64,000 bases of DNA from Posidonia oceanica (lineage: Eukaryota; Streptophyta; Magnoliopsida; Alismatales; Posidoniaceae): positions 86,560,001 to 86,624,000 of the forward strand of contig JAZBRS010000020.1 of assembly GCA_037176725.1 (NCBI GenBank). The letters are read 5' to 3'. The first letter of the stretch is position 1; each line of letters begins with the position of its first letter. Shown piece by piece: positions 54,257 to 64,000 of this stretch. The position numbers and the translations under genes are program-made. The notes under the pieces are model-generated. The model had not been told where the DNA came from and ran no database searches. It saw only the letters and a list, made by a program, of their open reading frames with translations.

Positions 54257-55832
54257 TGTAGTAATCCAGAAATTTTGAATCGTCCATGCACGATGCCAAA
54301 GCTCGCGTGTATCGATCGACATTAGGTTCACTATATGCGGTTGAATCTGAGGAAGGAAACTCTACTCGAAAATGCTGGCAGAAAAGCAAAAAGAAAAGAT
54401 AAGACAAATCAGAGTCGCCACCATGTCTATTAAATTGGGAGACAAGGAAAAGCAGGGGAAACATGATAAATCATGCTAAAAAAGAAAGAAAGAAAGAATG
54501 CAAATGCAATGCAAATGTGACTCGTGCCTATGATAAGGGCAATATGGTCATTGCACGCCAAGAGACAAGGTAAGGGCTCTTGTTATGCACGGGGAAGGTG
54601 TTAGGCACCCCCGATACGTCCGAGAATCGATCTTTCTAGGCTAACTCGCTCGCATATGCCGAAAGATGCATGCTTAATGTGCCTATGTGCCATGAATGCC
54701 TAAAAAAATGCTCAAAGGTATGCTCTAAGTGTAAAAATGCATGCAAAGAATTAAACATGCAATCTATGTGCTCAGCAGTGCTGCTAGTATTCCGAACGGG
54801 CATGCCCTAGTTCATGAGAACTCCTAGGCAGTAAGCATCATCGCCCTATTGCAAATGCAGGCGATAAAAAAAACAACGGTGAAAACATGCAATGCGAAGA
54901 GACATGCAAAGGAAAGTAAAAGCAAGGGCCAAAAACTATGCAATGCAAACGACATGCAAAGGAAAACGAAAGCTGGTGCGGAAAACGATGCAATGCAAGC
55001 GGTATGCAAAAGAAAACAAAAGCTGGTGCGGAAAATGGTGCAATGCAAGTGGTATGCAAAAGAAAACAAAAGCTGGTGCGACAAGGCCTAATCTACATGC
55101 ACGAGAAAACAGATCTCGAAAACAATGCATACAATGCAAATGATAAGGCAATGAGTGCTATGTAGTGATTCAGATGGGCTTATCTTGAGGATCTGAGGCC
55201 TAATCTGAGATAACTTTAGTTAGAATGAAAGATCATTCAACTAGGAAGACTAGGATAGCTAGATCGTGAAGATCCAACGGTCCGATCAAAAGTTATTCAG
55301 GTTTCAAGTTAGATAGCTCAAGGGCCAGAAAAGTGGGCTAAGCAGGGGTCTATGTGTAAAATGCCCCTAAGTGTGTGCAATGCAAGGTGTCTTACATGTT
55401 AGGAGACTAACAATACCTAAATGGATGCATGGGAACTATATGCAATGCCCTAAAGGTGCTATGCATGTAAGAATGCAAATACAGGGACCTGCATGCAATG
55501 ACGTGGCAAAAGTATGCAATGCAACAATTAAGATGCAAAAAGAAACTAGCAATGCAATATGGAATGCATGCAGAAGCTAAATGCAACATTAAATGTAAGA
55601 ATGCATGATGCGAAAAAGGTAGGGACCTATATGCAATAAAAAAAATTATAGGGTTTAAATGCAATGTAGGGGTAAAAATGTGAATGCATTCAACATGTGG
55701 GCCTATATGCAATGCAGGAAAACATACCAGATGATGTGCAATGCAATGATAATAATTAAAGCATGCAACAGTTAAGATTTGAGTTAATATGCAATTAAAA
55801 TGACTGTTGTATATGATTGTAGTGCAACATGG
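54257..55832 (-). mobile_element. D3: truncated D-family LTR (minus)
   Basis: It begins (plus strand) TGTAGTAATCC, the reverse complement of the D1 end GGATTACTACA. It has the U5 block at 54411-54640, a 60-bp repeat at 54890-55090 (GCTGGTGCGGAAAA), and the AGATCCAACGGTCCGATC block near 55270. It stops near 55832 at a minisatellite, about 4 kb short of full length. Confidence 0.8.
54890..55090. repeat. 60-bp repeat in D3
   Basis: About three units with GATGCAATGCAAGCGGTATG and AAAACAAAAGCTGGTGCGG. Confidence 0.8.
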
Positions 55833-56790
55833 CACTTGTCCTCAAATTAAGGAAGCGAACAAACATGACCACGAAGGGGCATCTAAGGGCTTGTCCTCAA
55901 ATTAAGGATGCAAGCAAACAAACAGTGTGACTTCGAAAAGGCACGCAAAGGCACTCGTCCTCAAATTAAGGAAGCGAGCAAACATGACCACGAATGGACA
56001 TGTAAGGGCTTGTCCTCAAATTAAGGAAGCAAGCAAACAAACAGACGTGACTTCGAAAAGGCACGCAAGGGTGCTCGTCCTCAAATTAAGGAAGCGAGCA
56101 AACATGGCCACGAAAGGGCATGTAAGGGCTTGCCCTCAAATTAAGGATGCAAGCAAACAAATAGACGTGACTTCGAAAAGGCATGCAAAGGTGCTCGTCC
56201 TCAAATTAAGGAAGCGAGCAAACATGACCACGAAGGGGCTTGTAAGGGCTTGTCCTCAAATTAAGGAAGCAAGCAAACAAACAGACGTGACTTCAAAAAG
56301 GCATGCAAAGGCGCTCGTCCTCAAATTAAGGAAGTGAGCAAACAAACAGACGTGACTTCGAAAAGGCACGCAAAGGCGCTCGTCCTCAAATTAAGGAAGC
56401 GAACAAACCTGACCACGAAGGGGCATGTAAGGGCTTGTCCTCAAATTAAGGATGCAAGCAAACAAACAGATGTGACTTTGGAAAGGCACGCAAAGGTGCT
56501 CGTCCTCAAATTAAGGATGCGAGCAAACATGACCACGAAGGGGCATGTAAGGACTTGTCCTCAAATTAAGAAAGCAAGCAAACAAACAGACGTGACTTTA
56601 AAAAGGCATGCAAAGGCGCTTGTCCTCAAATTAAGGAAGTGAGCAAACATGACCACGAAGGGGCATGTAAGGGCTTGTCCTCAAATTAAGGATGCAAGCA
56701 AACAAACAGACGTGACTTCGAAAAAGCACGTAAAGGCGCTCGTCCTCAAATTAAGGAAGCGAGCAAACATGACCCCTAAGGGGCATGTAA
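55833..56790. repeat. 120-bp higher-order minisatellite of element C
   Basis: Alternating 60-bp units: GACTTCGAAAAGGCACGCAA type and CATGACCACGAAGGGGCATG type. Starts at 55929, 56049, 56169 and 56289 are exactly 120 bp apart; a shorter step follows at 56353. Both share CGTCCTCAAATTAAGGAAGC with the A array. Open frames such as 55927-56337 are by-products. Confidence 0.88.
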
Positions 56791-57833
56791 GGGGAGGGTA
56801 ATACCACAGGGTAGCAAAAAAGATGCCCTTGGTATCAGGGATGATACCAGGGGACCGCCGAAGCACCCTTGGCATCAAAACAGAGACATAGACAAAACTA
56901 ACGCGCTTGTCGGGCGAGTAGATAGGGTTACTAGCCCAGATGCATGGAGGATGAATGTAAGTACTCACCGTGCAATGTGCAATGCTGGTGGGGGAATGCA
57001 ATTGGTTGATGCAAAGGAAAATGCGGGGGGCCATCGTGGTGGGTGTGCAATGGTCTCAGAGTGGGCATGCGCTGTAATGCCATGGAGTGGCAAACAAGAG
57101 ACATACCGGTCATCACGGACCTCCCAACGCGGTGGAGGGCCAAAACTTTTAAAAAGCACGGAGCCTCTGAGTGAGGTCAGGCAAAAAGTGCTCGTCCTTG
57201 ACTCCAGTTTTCGAAAACAGGAAGAAGGGAAGGTAGATTATCATGCATTTATGTTTTTGGTGGCCTTGGACTCAAAGCAGCTAATGCCGAGAGGATGCTT
57301 CTGCAATTTCTGACTCAAGAGATTCTCGATCCTTGCGCAACGCCATGCCAAGCTATGGTCAGTGACTCTCTTTCTCATTCTCAGTTCGGGAAGAGGTCAC
57401 AGCTTTGCAAAGCATAGCCTTTGGCTGCATGTGGGTAGCAGAGGCGTTGGGTGTAGCTTCATAGCTTCCGTCTCAAGTCCTCGGGGACCGACCACCGCTT
57501 TTAACACTCACGGATTGTATTTGTTTTCCCCTCATGAGTGACTGAAGTTGCATCTAGCCTGCCAAGGATGCGGAATTGTTGTCTGCACGGTGGGGTTGCA
57601 ACGTGTTGCTACGCTTGGAGGGTGGGGCCAGGTTCTCCTAATAATGCTTCCCGTGTAGTTGGCATTGTGGTGCTTGTAGTTGGAAGTTGAGGGGGTTTTC
57701 GATGCTTGTCCGAGTCATTCCTCTCATGGGCGCCTTCTTTCTTCGACTTCTTTCTTCATTTTTCTTTTCTGCCCAGCATGCATATCTTGTTATCATATTT
57801 TTCTACTCACATAATCTCTATTCTTTTGGATAT
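56791..57833 (-). other. Element C internal region (left part), non-coding
   Basis: Homologue of 29770-30815 in element A, including the GGTATCAGGGATGATACC dyad near 56840. No gene is seen. Confidence 0.7.
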
Positions 57834-60800
57834 GCATGTGTTGACACCCCATTTTGACAGGCCGGATCGATTGGAGCCTTCCGGTGGCTGCTGGACCCGA
57901 ATCTAGACCCAAATCCACTTCCCTCTCCTCCTTTCCCCTCAAAACAAGCCCAAACTCAACCTAGGATTACCCCCCTTTCCCGAGCCTGAAAACCAACCAA
58001 AATCCATAGGAAAACTCACCCCTGATGACTTAGCAAACCCACCAAAAAGCCTGCAAAAATTCAAACCAGACCCCTCCCAAAAATCCTAGGAAACTTAGGC
58101 AAAAATACCCTTTTTCTACACCTCAAAACCCCTCCAAAACTTCCTCAAAACCAAACCAAAACTCTAGGACCAAAACTAGAGACGCTAGACTACACACCCG
58201 CCAAGTTTCACCCCTTTCCGAGACCTCTAAGACCCCCTTTTGGCCAAATTATCGTTTTCTCTCTCCGGGATTATCGTTTTCTCTCTCCTCTCTCTCTCCT
58301 GATTATCGTCTCTCTTTTCATCCCCTTCTTGCCCTTTTTCTGGCTTGGCTGTGGGCCCCCTTTGCACTCCTATCCCTTCTCTATCTTATTCCTATTTTTA
58401 TTTTATTTTTAACATTTTCCCTGAATTTTAAAAATCTTTTCCCTCAAACCTATCTCTTTCCCCTTTTATTCTCCTTTTTCCCCTTTTCTTCTTCTTTTCC
58501 TTTTCCTTCTTCTTTCTTTTGCAAAAACCCATAAAAATCCTTAAAAATCTGTAAAACCCCAAAACATAAAAGAAACAAATCAGAGTTCCAAGAAAAATAA
58601 TTAAAAAACACTAAACAAGAGATTAAAAACTCAAACTTAATTAAATCAAGCTAAAAAGAAAACCAAGCATGCAAACTAAAAAATGCAAAACAAACTAAAA
58701 GAAAATACTGTAAAATCAAGTAAAAAACTGAAATAAAGTCAGAACCTACCAAAAATAAAAACCCCACTAAAAGAATTAAAAAACAAACCCTAAAGAGAAG
58801 AATTAAAAATCAAACACTAAAACAAGTAATTAAAGGAGGCAAAAGACTTAACCTAATAAACATGAGAAAAAACAACATAAAACTTAATTAAAAAAGAAGA
58901 AGAAAATACAGTTGAAAGACTTAAAAACGCTTAATCAAACCAAAACAAAGACAACTAAAAAACATCAAGAAGAATTGACAAATAAAAATCAAAAACATAG
59001 TTCAAAAGACTTAAAGAAGAAAAACATAAAAGACTAGAACTAAAAAGCCCAAAACCCTTTTAATTAATATGAAAATAAATCCTAAAAATCCTAATTAACA
59101 TCCTAAAATACTTAACAAGAAAACACAATTTTAAAAACAATTTAAAAGGATTTAACCAACACTTAATCAAGTGGAAAATGAATTAACAACAAAGGAAAGC
59201 CCTAGAACCCTAATCAAGCCTAAAATACACTAATTAACCTAAAAAAAAAAGTCATTAAAAAATCCAATTAAACACCTAACCTACAACCCAATTCATCTAA
59301 TATTTTTGTTTATTTTTATCTTTTTTTTTCCTATTTTATTTCCCTCCTTCTTTCCCTCTTTCTTTCTTTCTTCTTTTTATCTTTTCTTTTCTTCCTTACT
59401 GGGCTCATCAGCCCGTTACCCTATTTTTTTTCTTTTTTCAAACCTCAGCCCACAGCTACAGTCCACCTCCGTCTTCCTCCTTCCCTCCTCCCGCGAGCTG
59501 CTACAGTGTTCGCTGGCCTGCAGCTCTGCAACAACCTGCCACCTCCTGCTCGAGCCGGACTGGCGCGCCGAACTTCGACCGTGCTCCTGCCATCGCCACT
59601 CCGCGGCCTTCAATGACCGGCAGACCTGCAAAACCAAGAATAGAAGTCGTCAGAAACCGAGCAGAAAGAGGAAAAATCAGCGTGAATTTCAGGAGAGAAA
59701 AGAGAGGAGAAAAGATGGAGGATGGATCCCGAAAGAGAAGGAGCCCATTCCAGTAGAATCCCCAGCGAGTGAGAGAGCAGTTCCTCCTCAAAAACCCACC
59801 AGAAGAAACCGGACTTCGGCCTCTTCCTTCCGCAGCAAACCAGAGGCCGAAATCCCTCCGGAACTCATTCGGAATTCACCCCCGAGTTTCACCTAAACCT
59901 CCTGCAATTCTTCCCCTCCTTCCCACAGCGAAACGACCCACATTTCACCCCCAAACACGCTGAGACTCCAACAGAAACCCAACGCTACCTTCCCAGAAAT
60001 TCCCCGCACCACAGGCTGCCTCCTCTCCCCAAACCTTCCCCAGACACTCGCCACGACTCCACCTCCCTAAGCCGCCTAGCCTTCAGCCCTCTCTCCCACC
60101 ACTGGCGGAGAACTCCACAACAAACACCTTGCTTCGCTCCAGACCAGAAATCAGCCCGGCCTCCAAACTTCCTCCACACCTTCCAGAAGCCCTCTTCGAA
60201 CATCCAGATCGACTCCTCAGACTTCCAGCAATCTCCCGGAGGGTTTCACTCCACCGGACGAGCAGCAACACCCCCCCGGCCTCCGGCAGTATCTTCTGAA
60301 CCCACAAACGCCGATCCTTCGTCCGAGCAGCTGAGGTCCCACCTGACCGTTCGAGAAGCTTCGGAGCGTCGTCCTGAGGACGCCCGGACCACCGCGAGCC
60401 ACCAGCATCCTCCGCAGCAACCGGACGACGAGCTCTGGCCGGCTCCTACACTGCTGAGGTCGGGGGCGCGCTCCGGACACGATCAGAGGTAAATCCTCCT
60501 TCCCCTAGCTCTCTCTCCTCCCCCTGTTGCTTTCCCGCCGGTCGGAGGCCAGATCCGAGCCTTCCAGACGCCGTCACAGCTCGCCGGTCATCCTTTCTTC
60601 TTCGGCGCCGGTCCCCTGACCTCCACGACGCTCCGGCCAGCAGAGCGAACTCCGGACAGTTCCCAGAGCTCCGGACGAACGGCAGCATCAAGCTCCGCCG
60701 GTCTGCGCCTCCCCAACCTCCCCTGTCGGGGGTCTCGAGCACTGCCGGCGTTCTGCTACAGTGCTCGTCGACTGCCGACCAGCACTGTTCATTTATTTTC

Positions 60801-63578
60801 TTATTTGTATAGTTTAGATGTAAATATTGCATGTTTAGCTTAAGTTTTTCATTTTTTGCATTCCAGTCCTTCTGCCATTTATTATGCTTAGTTTTAAATT
60901 AAATACCATGCCAAATTGCTGTTTTTATTTCCATTTTTCAGTATTTGCTTTTCAGTCCTTCTACTGTACGTTTCAGTTATAATATTTTGTAGTTTAGCCC
61001 CTCTGCTTTACATTATTGCACTTAGGTCCTGTTGCAAATCAGTTCATTTATATGCATTATCTTTACCATATCGTATTGCATTCTATGTCCCTGTGTTTTA
61101 CTGATTTTCCATTTAAGTCTCATGCACTGTAGAAACCTAGGTTTTATTTTTGGTTTTTCCATACTGCATTGCATTTCTTTTCCTCTGATTTTGCATATTT
61201 GCATTTAGGTCCATTTTAAATGGACAGTAGCTGTTATGCATGTTTTTTGGCTTATTGTATTGCATGTTCAACCCTGTTTTTTCCAAAAATTGCACTGTAG
61301 TCCTGTCCCTTATTTTTCAGAGCATGTTTTCCATATAAAATTTCATTTTGGACCCTGCATGGTTTAAAAATCACACATAGACCCTTGCATCTCTTTAAAA
61401 CCATATAAAAAGACTGTTTTGCCCCTAAGTTGCATTTTAACTCCTATGCTTGCAAAAATTGCATGTAGGCCCTCCACTTGCATTCTCGGACTCCCCAGAA
61501 CCCCTGTTTTCTGGAAAATTTGCATTTTAGCCCCTTTCTTTCTTCAAAAATACTTTTGAATCCCTGTTCTTTCCAAATTGCTTTTCTTTGTCTTTTCTTG
61601 CTTTGCATGCATTCTGCACTCATTTAATCCTGCATTTAAGCATCCCCCTTGCATACACTAGGCACTTTTAACTCCTTTTCACTTGGGAGGACCTTCAGCA
61701 CACCCCTAGGACCTCCTGAACACCTAGATCTGTTCTTCTCCCCTGTTCTGGCCCTTCTACCTTGAAGCTGCGATATCTTTGAATCCGACCGTTGGATCTC
61801 CTCAAGTAAGCTACCCAGGCGACCGCAGCGAAACGCTCTTCAGCATGGACCAAGCAGATCTCCGATCAGACTCCCGGATCTCCAGGTATGTCCTCCTGAA
61901 CCCCTGCACTGCATTCATTTGCATGCCATTTGCACCGTTTTGCGTGCCCTTTAGTTTTCTTGCACTGTTTTGCGTGCTTTCAAGTTTTCTCGCTCCGTTT
62001 TGCACGCCGCTTCTTTGTCTTGCACCGTTTTGTGTGCCCTTTAGTTTTCTCGCCTCGTTTTGTGTGTAGTCTTGTTTTCTCGCACCGTTTTGCATGCTGC
62101 TTCTTTGTCTTGCACCGTTTTGCGTGCCCTTTAGTTTTCTCGCCTCGTTTTGTGTGTAGTCTTGTTTTCTCGCACCGTTTTGCATGCTGCTTCTTTGTCT
62201 TGCACCGTTTTGCGTGCCCTTTAGTTTTCTCGCCTCGTTTTGTGTGTAGTCTTGTTTTCTCGCACCGTTTTGCATGCTGCTTCTTTGTCTTGCACCGTTT
62301 TGCGTGCCCTTTAGTTTTCTCGCCTCGTTTTGTGTGTAGTCTTGTTTTCTTGCACCGTTTTGCGTGCCACTTCTTCTTCTTGCACCGTTTTGCGTGCCCC
62401 TTAGTTTTCTCGCTCTGTTTTGCGTGCTTTCAAGTTTTCTTGCACCGTTTTGCGTGCCGTTTCCTTGTCTTGCATCGTTTTGCGTGCCCTTCAGTTTTCT
62501 CGCTCCGTTTTGCGTGCTTTCAAGTTTTCTCGCCACGTTTTGCGTGCCGCATCTTTGTCTTGCACCGTTTTGCGTGTCCTTTAGTTTTCTCGCCTAGTTT
62601 TGCGTGCAGTCTTGTTTTCCCGCACCGTTTTGCGTGTCGCTTCTTTGACTTGCCTCGTTTTGCGCGCAGTCTTGTTTTCTTGCACCGTTTTGTGTGCCCT
62701 TTTGTTTTCTCGCCTCGCCTTGCAGGCCCTTGGTTTTCTTGCCCGGTTTTGCGCCCTTCTTTCGTTTTCCGCACCGCTTTGCGTCCTTGTTCCGTTCCTT
62801 GCATCATTTTGCATGTCAACCTTGTTTTCGCATCTTTTCGCATTCTTGTTTCGTTCCTCGCGCTGTTTTACGCTGTTTCCTCTTGCATGTCGCTTGCATT
62901 GCCTGTTTTCCCCGCTGTTTTGTTTTATCGCCCGCATTTGCATATAGGGCGGTGATGCTTACTGTCCGGAGTTCTCACGAGCCAGGTTCCGCCCGGTTCG
63001 GAACACAGACAGCGTTGCTGAGCGCTTAGATTGCACGTTTACTTTCTTGCATCGTCTTTCATCACTTAGAGCACACCTTTGAGCATTTAGACAGGCATTC
63101 ATTGGCACTTAGGCATTCAAAGTCTGCATTTCCCTGCATATGCGAGCGTAAGCCTAGAAAGACCGATTCTCGGGCGTGTCGGGGGTGCCTAACACCTTCC
63201 CCGCGCGTAACAGGAGTCCTTACTCTCTCTTGGCCTGCAATGACCATATTGCCCTTGTCTTAGGCACGAGTCACATCATTTGCATTCATTTGCATCTCAT
63301 TTCTTTTGCATTGCCATGCATTGCATCTTTTGCTTGGTCTTGCGCGATTATTCACGCATTTCCCCGGTTTTCCTCGTCTTCCGATTTAATAGACTTGGTG
63401 GCGACTCCGATTTTGTCTTATCTTCTTCTTTTCTTTCCCTTTTTCCCTCTTTTAAATGTTTTCGAGTTAGGTCTTCCTTCTCGGACATAGCCGCTAATAG
63501 TGAGCCTGATTCCGATCGGTGCACGCGAGCTTTGGCATCGTGCATGGACGATCCGAACACTGGGATTACTACAGCATG
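57834..63578 (+). mobile_element. Solo LTR D1 (plus)
   Basis: The LTR runs 57839-63573 (5735 bp), from TGTTGACACCCC to GGATTACTACA, flanked by the duplication GCATG (57834-57838, 63574-63578). The flanks join into the sequence found uninterrupted at about 30810-30840 in element A. It is non-coding: A/T-rich with CCCTAA words (58000-59300), GC-rich at 59450-60760, a 30/90-bp minisatellite (61930-62760), and the U5 block (63146-63410). The 5.7-kb length is in the range of Ogre-type LTRs. Confidence 0.93.
61930..62760. repeat. 30-bp minisatellite with 90-bp higher-order units in D1
   Basis: Basic unit about 30 bp (TTGCACCGTTTTGCGTGCCC, TTTAGTTTTC). Between 62051 and 62410 four 90-bp higher-order units start CGCCTCG at 62051, 62141, 62231 and 62321 and look almost identical. 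The 341-codon plus and 241-codon minus frames arise because 30 is a multiple of three. Confidence 0.9.
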
Positions 63579-64000
63579 TCTACGCCTGCTTGGGGTAGCG
63601 GTCCCTGATGAGGCGTTAAGAGTTCGGTTGGTTGGCGCACACTTTCAGCCTCTACAATGTGTACAGGCAGCCTCTGGCTATGCTTTGCTCTGCTTTGGTC
63701 CTTTCCATGTATGGTGGACTCTCTTAATTGGACAAATCTCGCTCTTGGAGTTTCACATTCAACGAGATGTTCTGTGCTGCTCTCAGTCTCACTTTGTAGT
63801 CGCATGCAGGAAATGGCACTGCTCAGGTGAGTCCTGCCTAAGACTGTTGATGCTTAACATCCTCTCGGTGCTGCTTATTTGTCCCAAGCCAGGTTTTCTG
63901 ATTATAAAAATTTTTATGGGTTTTTCTTTTTTGTATTTTAGGAAGGGAACAAGCATGTTTTTGGATTTTTCCATGTGTTTTGTATTTTTTATGACTTTTC
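63574..64000 (-). other. Element C internal region (right part), non-coding
   Basis: Continues 57833 after the D1 insertion and matches about 30820-31215 of element A. It runs off the window end. No gene is seen. Confidence 0.75.

Noticed and set aside
59306..59896. 196-codon frame in the GC-rich part of D1
   Set aside because: It starts in a T-rich run and has low-complexity composition; overlapping frames run on the other strand; no family is recognised.
61930..62955. Open frames of 341 (+) and 241 (-) codons
   Set aside because: They are produced by the 30-bp repeat in solo LTR D1.

Overview
The window looks like nuclear heterochromatin of a seed plant, almost certainly an angiosperm with a large, repeat-rich genome. 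The evidence is Ty3/gypsy elements of the Tat type (second, archaeal-type RNase H; TGGCGACTC-type primer sites), an antisense plant mobile domain (PMD) gene, TTTAGGG-like tracts, a plant-type DUF4283/CCHC LINE ORF1 and an RPL28 retrocopy. I cannot name the species. I see no intact host gene, rRNA, tRNA or CRISPR array. Everything recognisable is a transposable element, an insertion into one, or tandem-repeat DNA.

Layout. Element A (minus) has its 3' LTR at 1-2658, a broken gag at 31.5-33.5 kb and its 5' LTR at 34610-37655. Its 3' region is a 57/60-bp minisatellite. Element B (plus, 5524-28733, target-site duplication CATGC) sits inside that minisatellite. B has 1.25-kb LTRs, a broken gag (8859-10388), no pol, and an antisense PMD gene whose nine exons can be read with GT-AG introns. 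Five different minisatellites follow. Solo LTR D2 (minus, 18647-27458, duplication GATAG) sits in the 3' region of B. D2 itself received an RPL28 processed pseudogene and an ORF1-only LINE copy, both within a telomere-like tract. The nesting is therefore A, then B, then D2, then the retrocopies.

To the right, 37656-41571 is the 3' end and 3' LTR of another plus-strand element (F), followed by a pol scrap (G). Element E (plus, from 42548) has a 5' LTR, primer site and a full-length but heavily mutated gag-protease-RT-RNase H-aRNH-integrase frame to 54209. Its 3' LTR is missing. A truncated D-type LTR (54257-55832) joins a second A-like element (C, minus), which carries a 5.7-kb solo LTR, D1 (57839-63573, duplication GCATG). 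The empty target sequence of D1 survives in element A near 30816.

The most interesting signal is a dispersed module of about 62 bp with nested dyad symmetry (outer arms like GTTGGACGC / GCGTCCAAC around an inner palindrome like GCGTCTTACGTAAGACGC). I count about 32 copies in the LTRs of A, B and E and inside B. They often lie 222-241 bp apart, and the two arms change together. Second is the antisense, intron-containing PMD gene with phase-0 introns. Third is a U5 block shared by all the 'TGTAGACACC' LTRs that contains a second copy of the primer-site core.

Functionally, E is the only copy that once encoded replication enzymes. A shares its LTR plan, leader and gag and looks like a non-autonomous partner. 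Premature stops are overwhelmingly TAG, consistent with decay by cytosine deamination.
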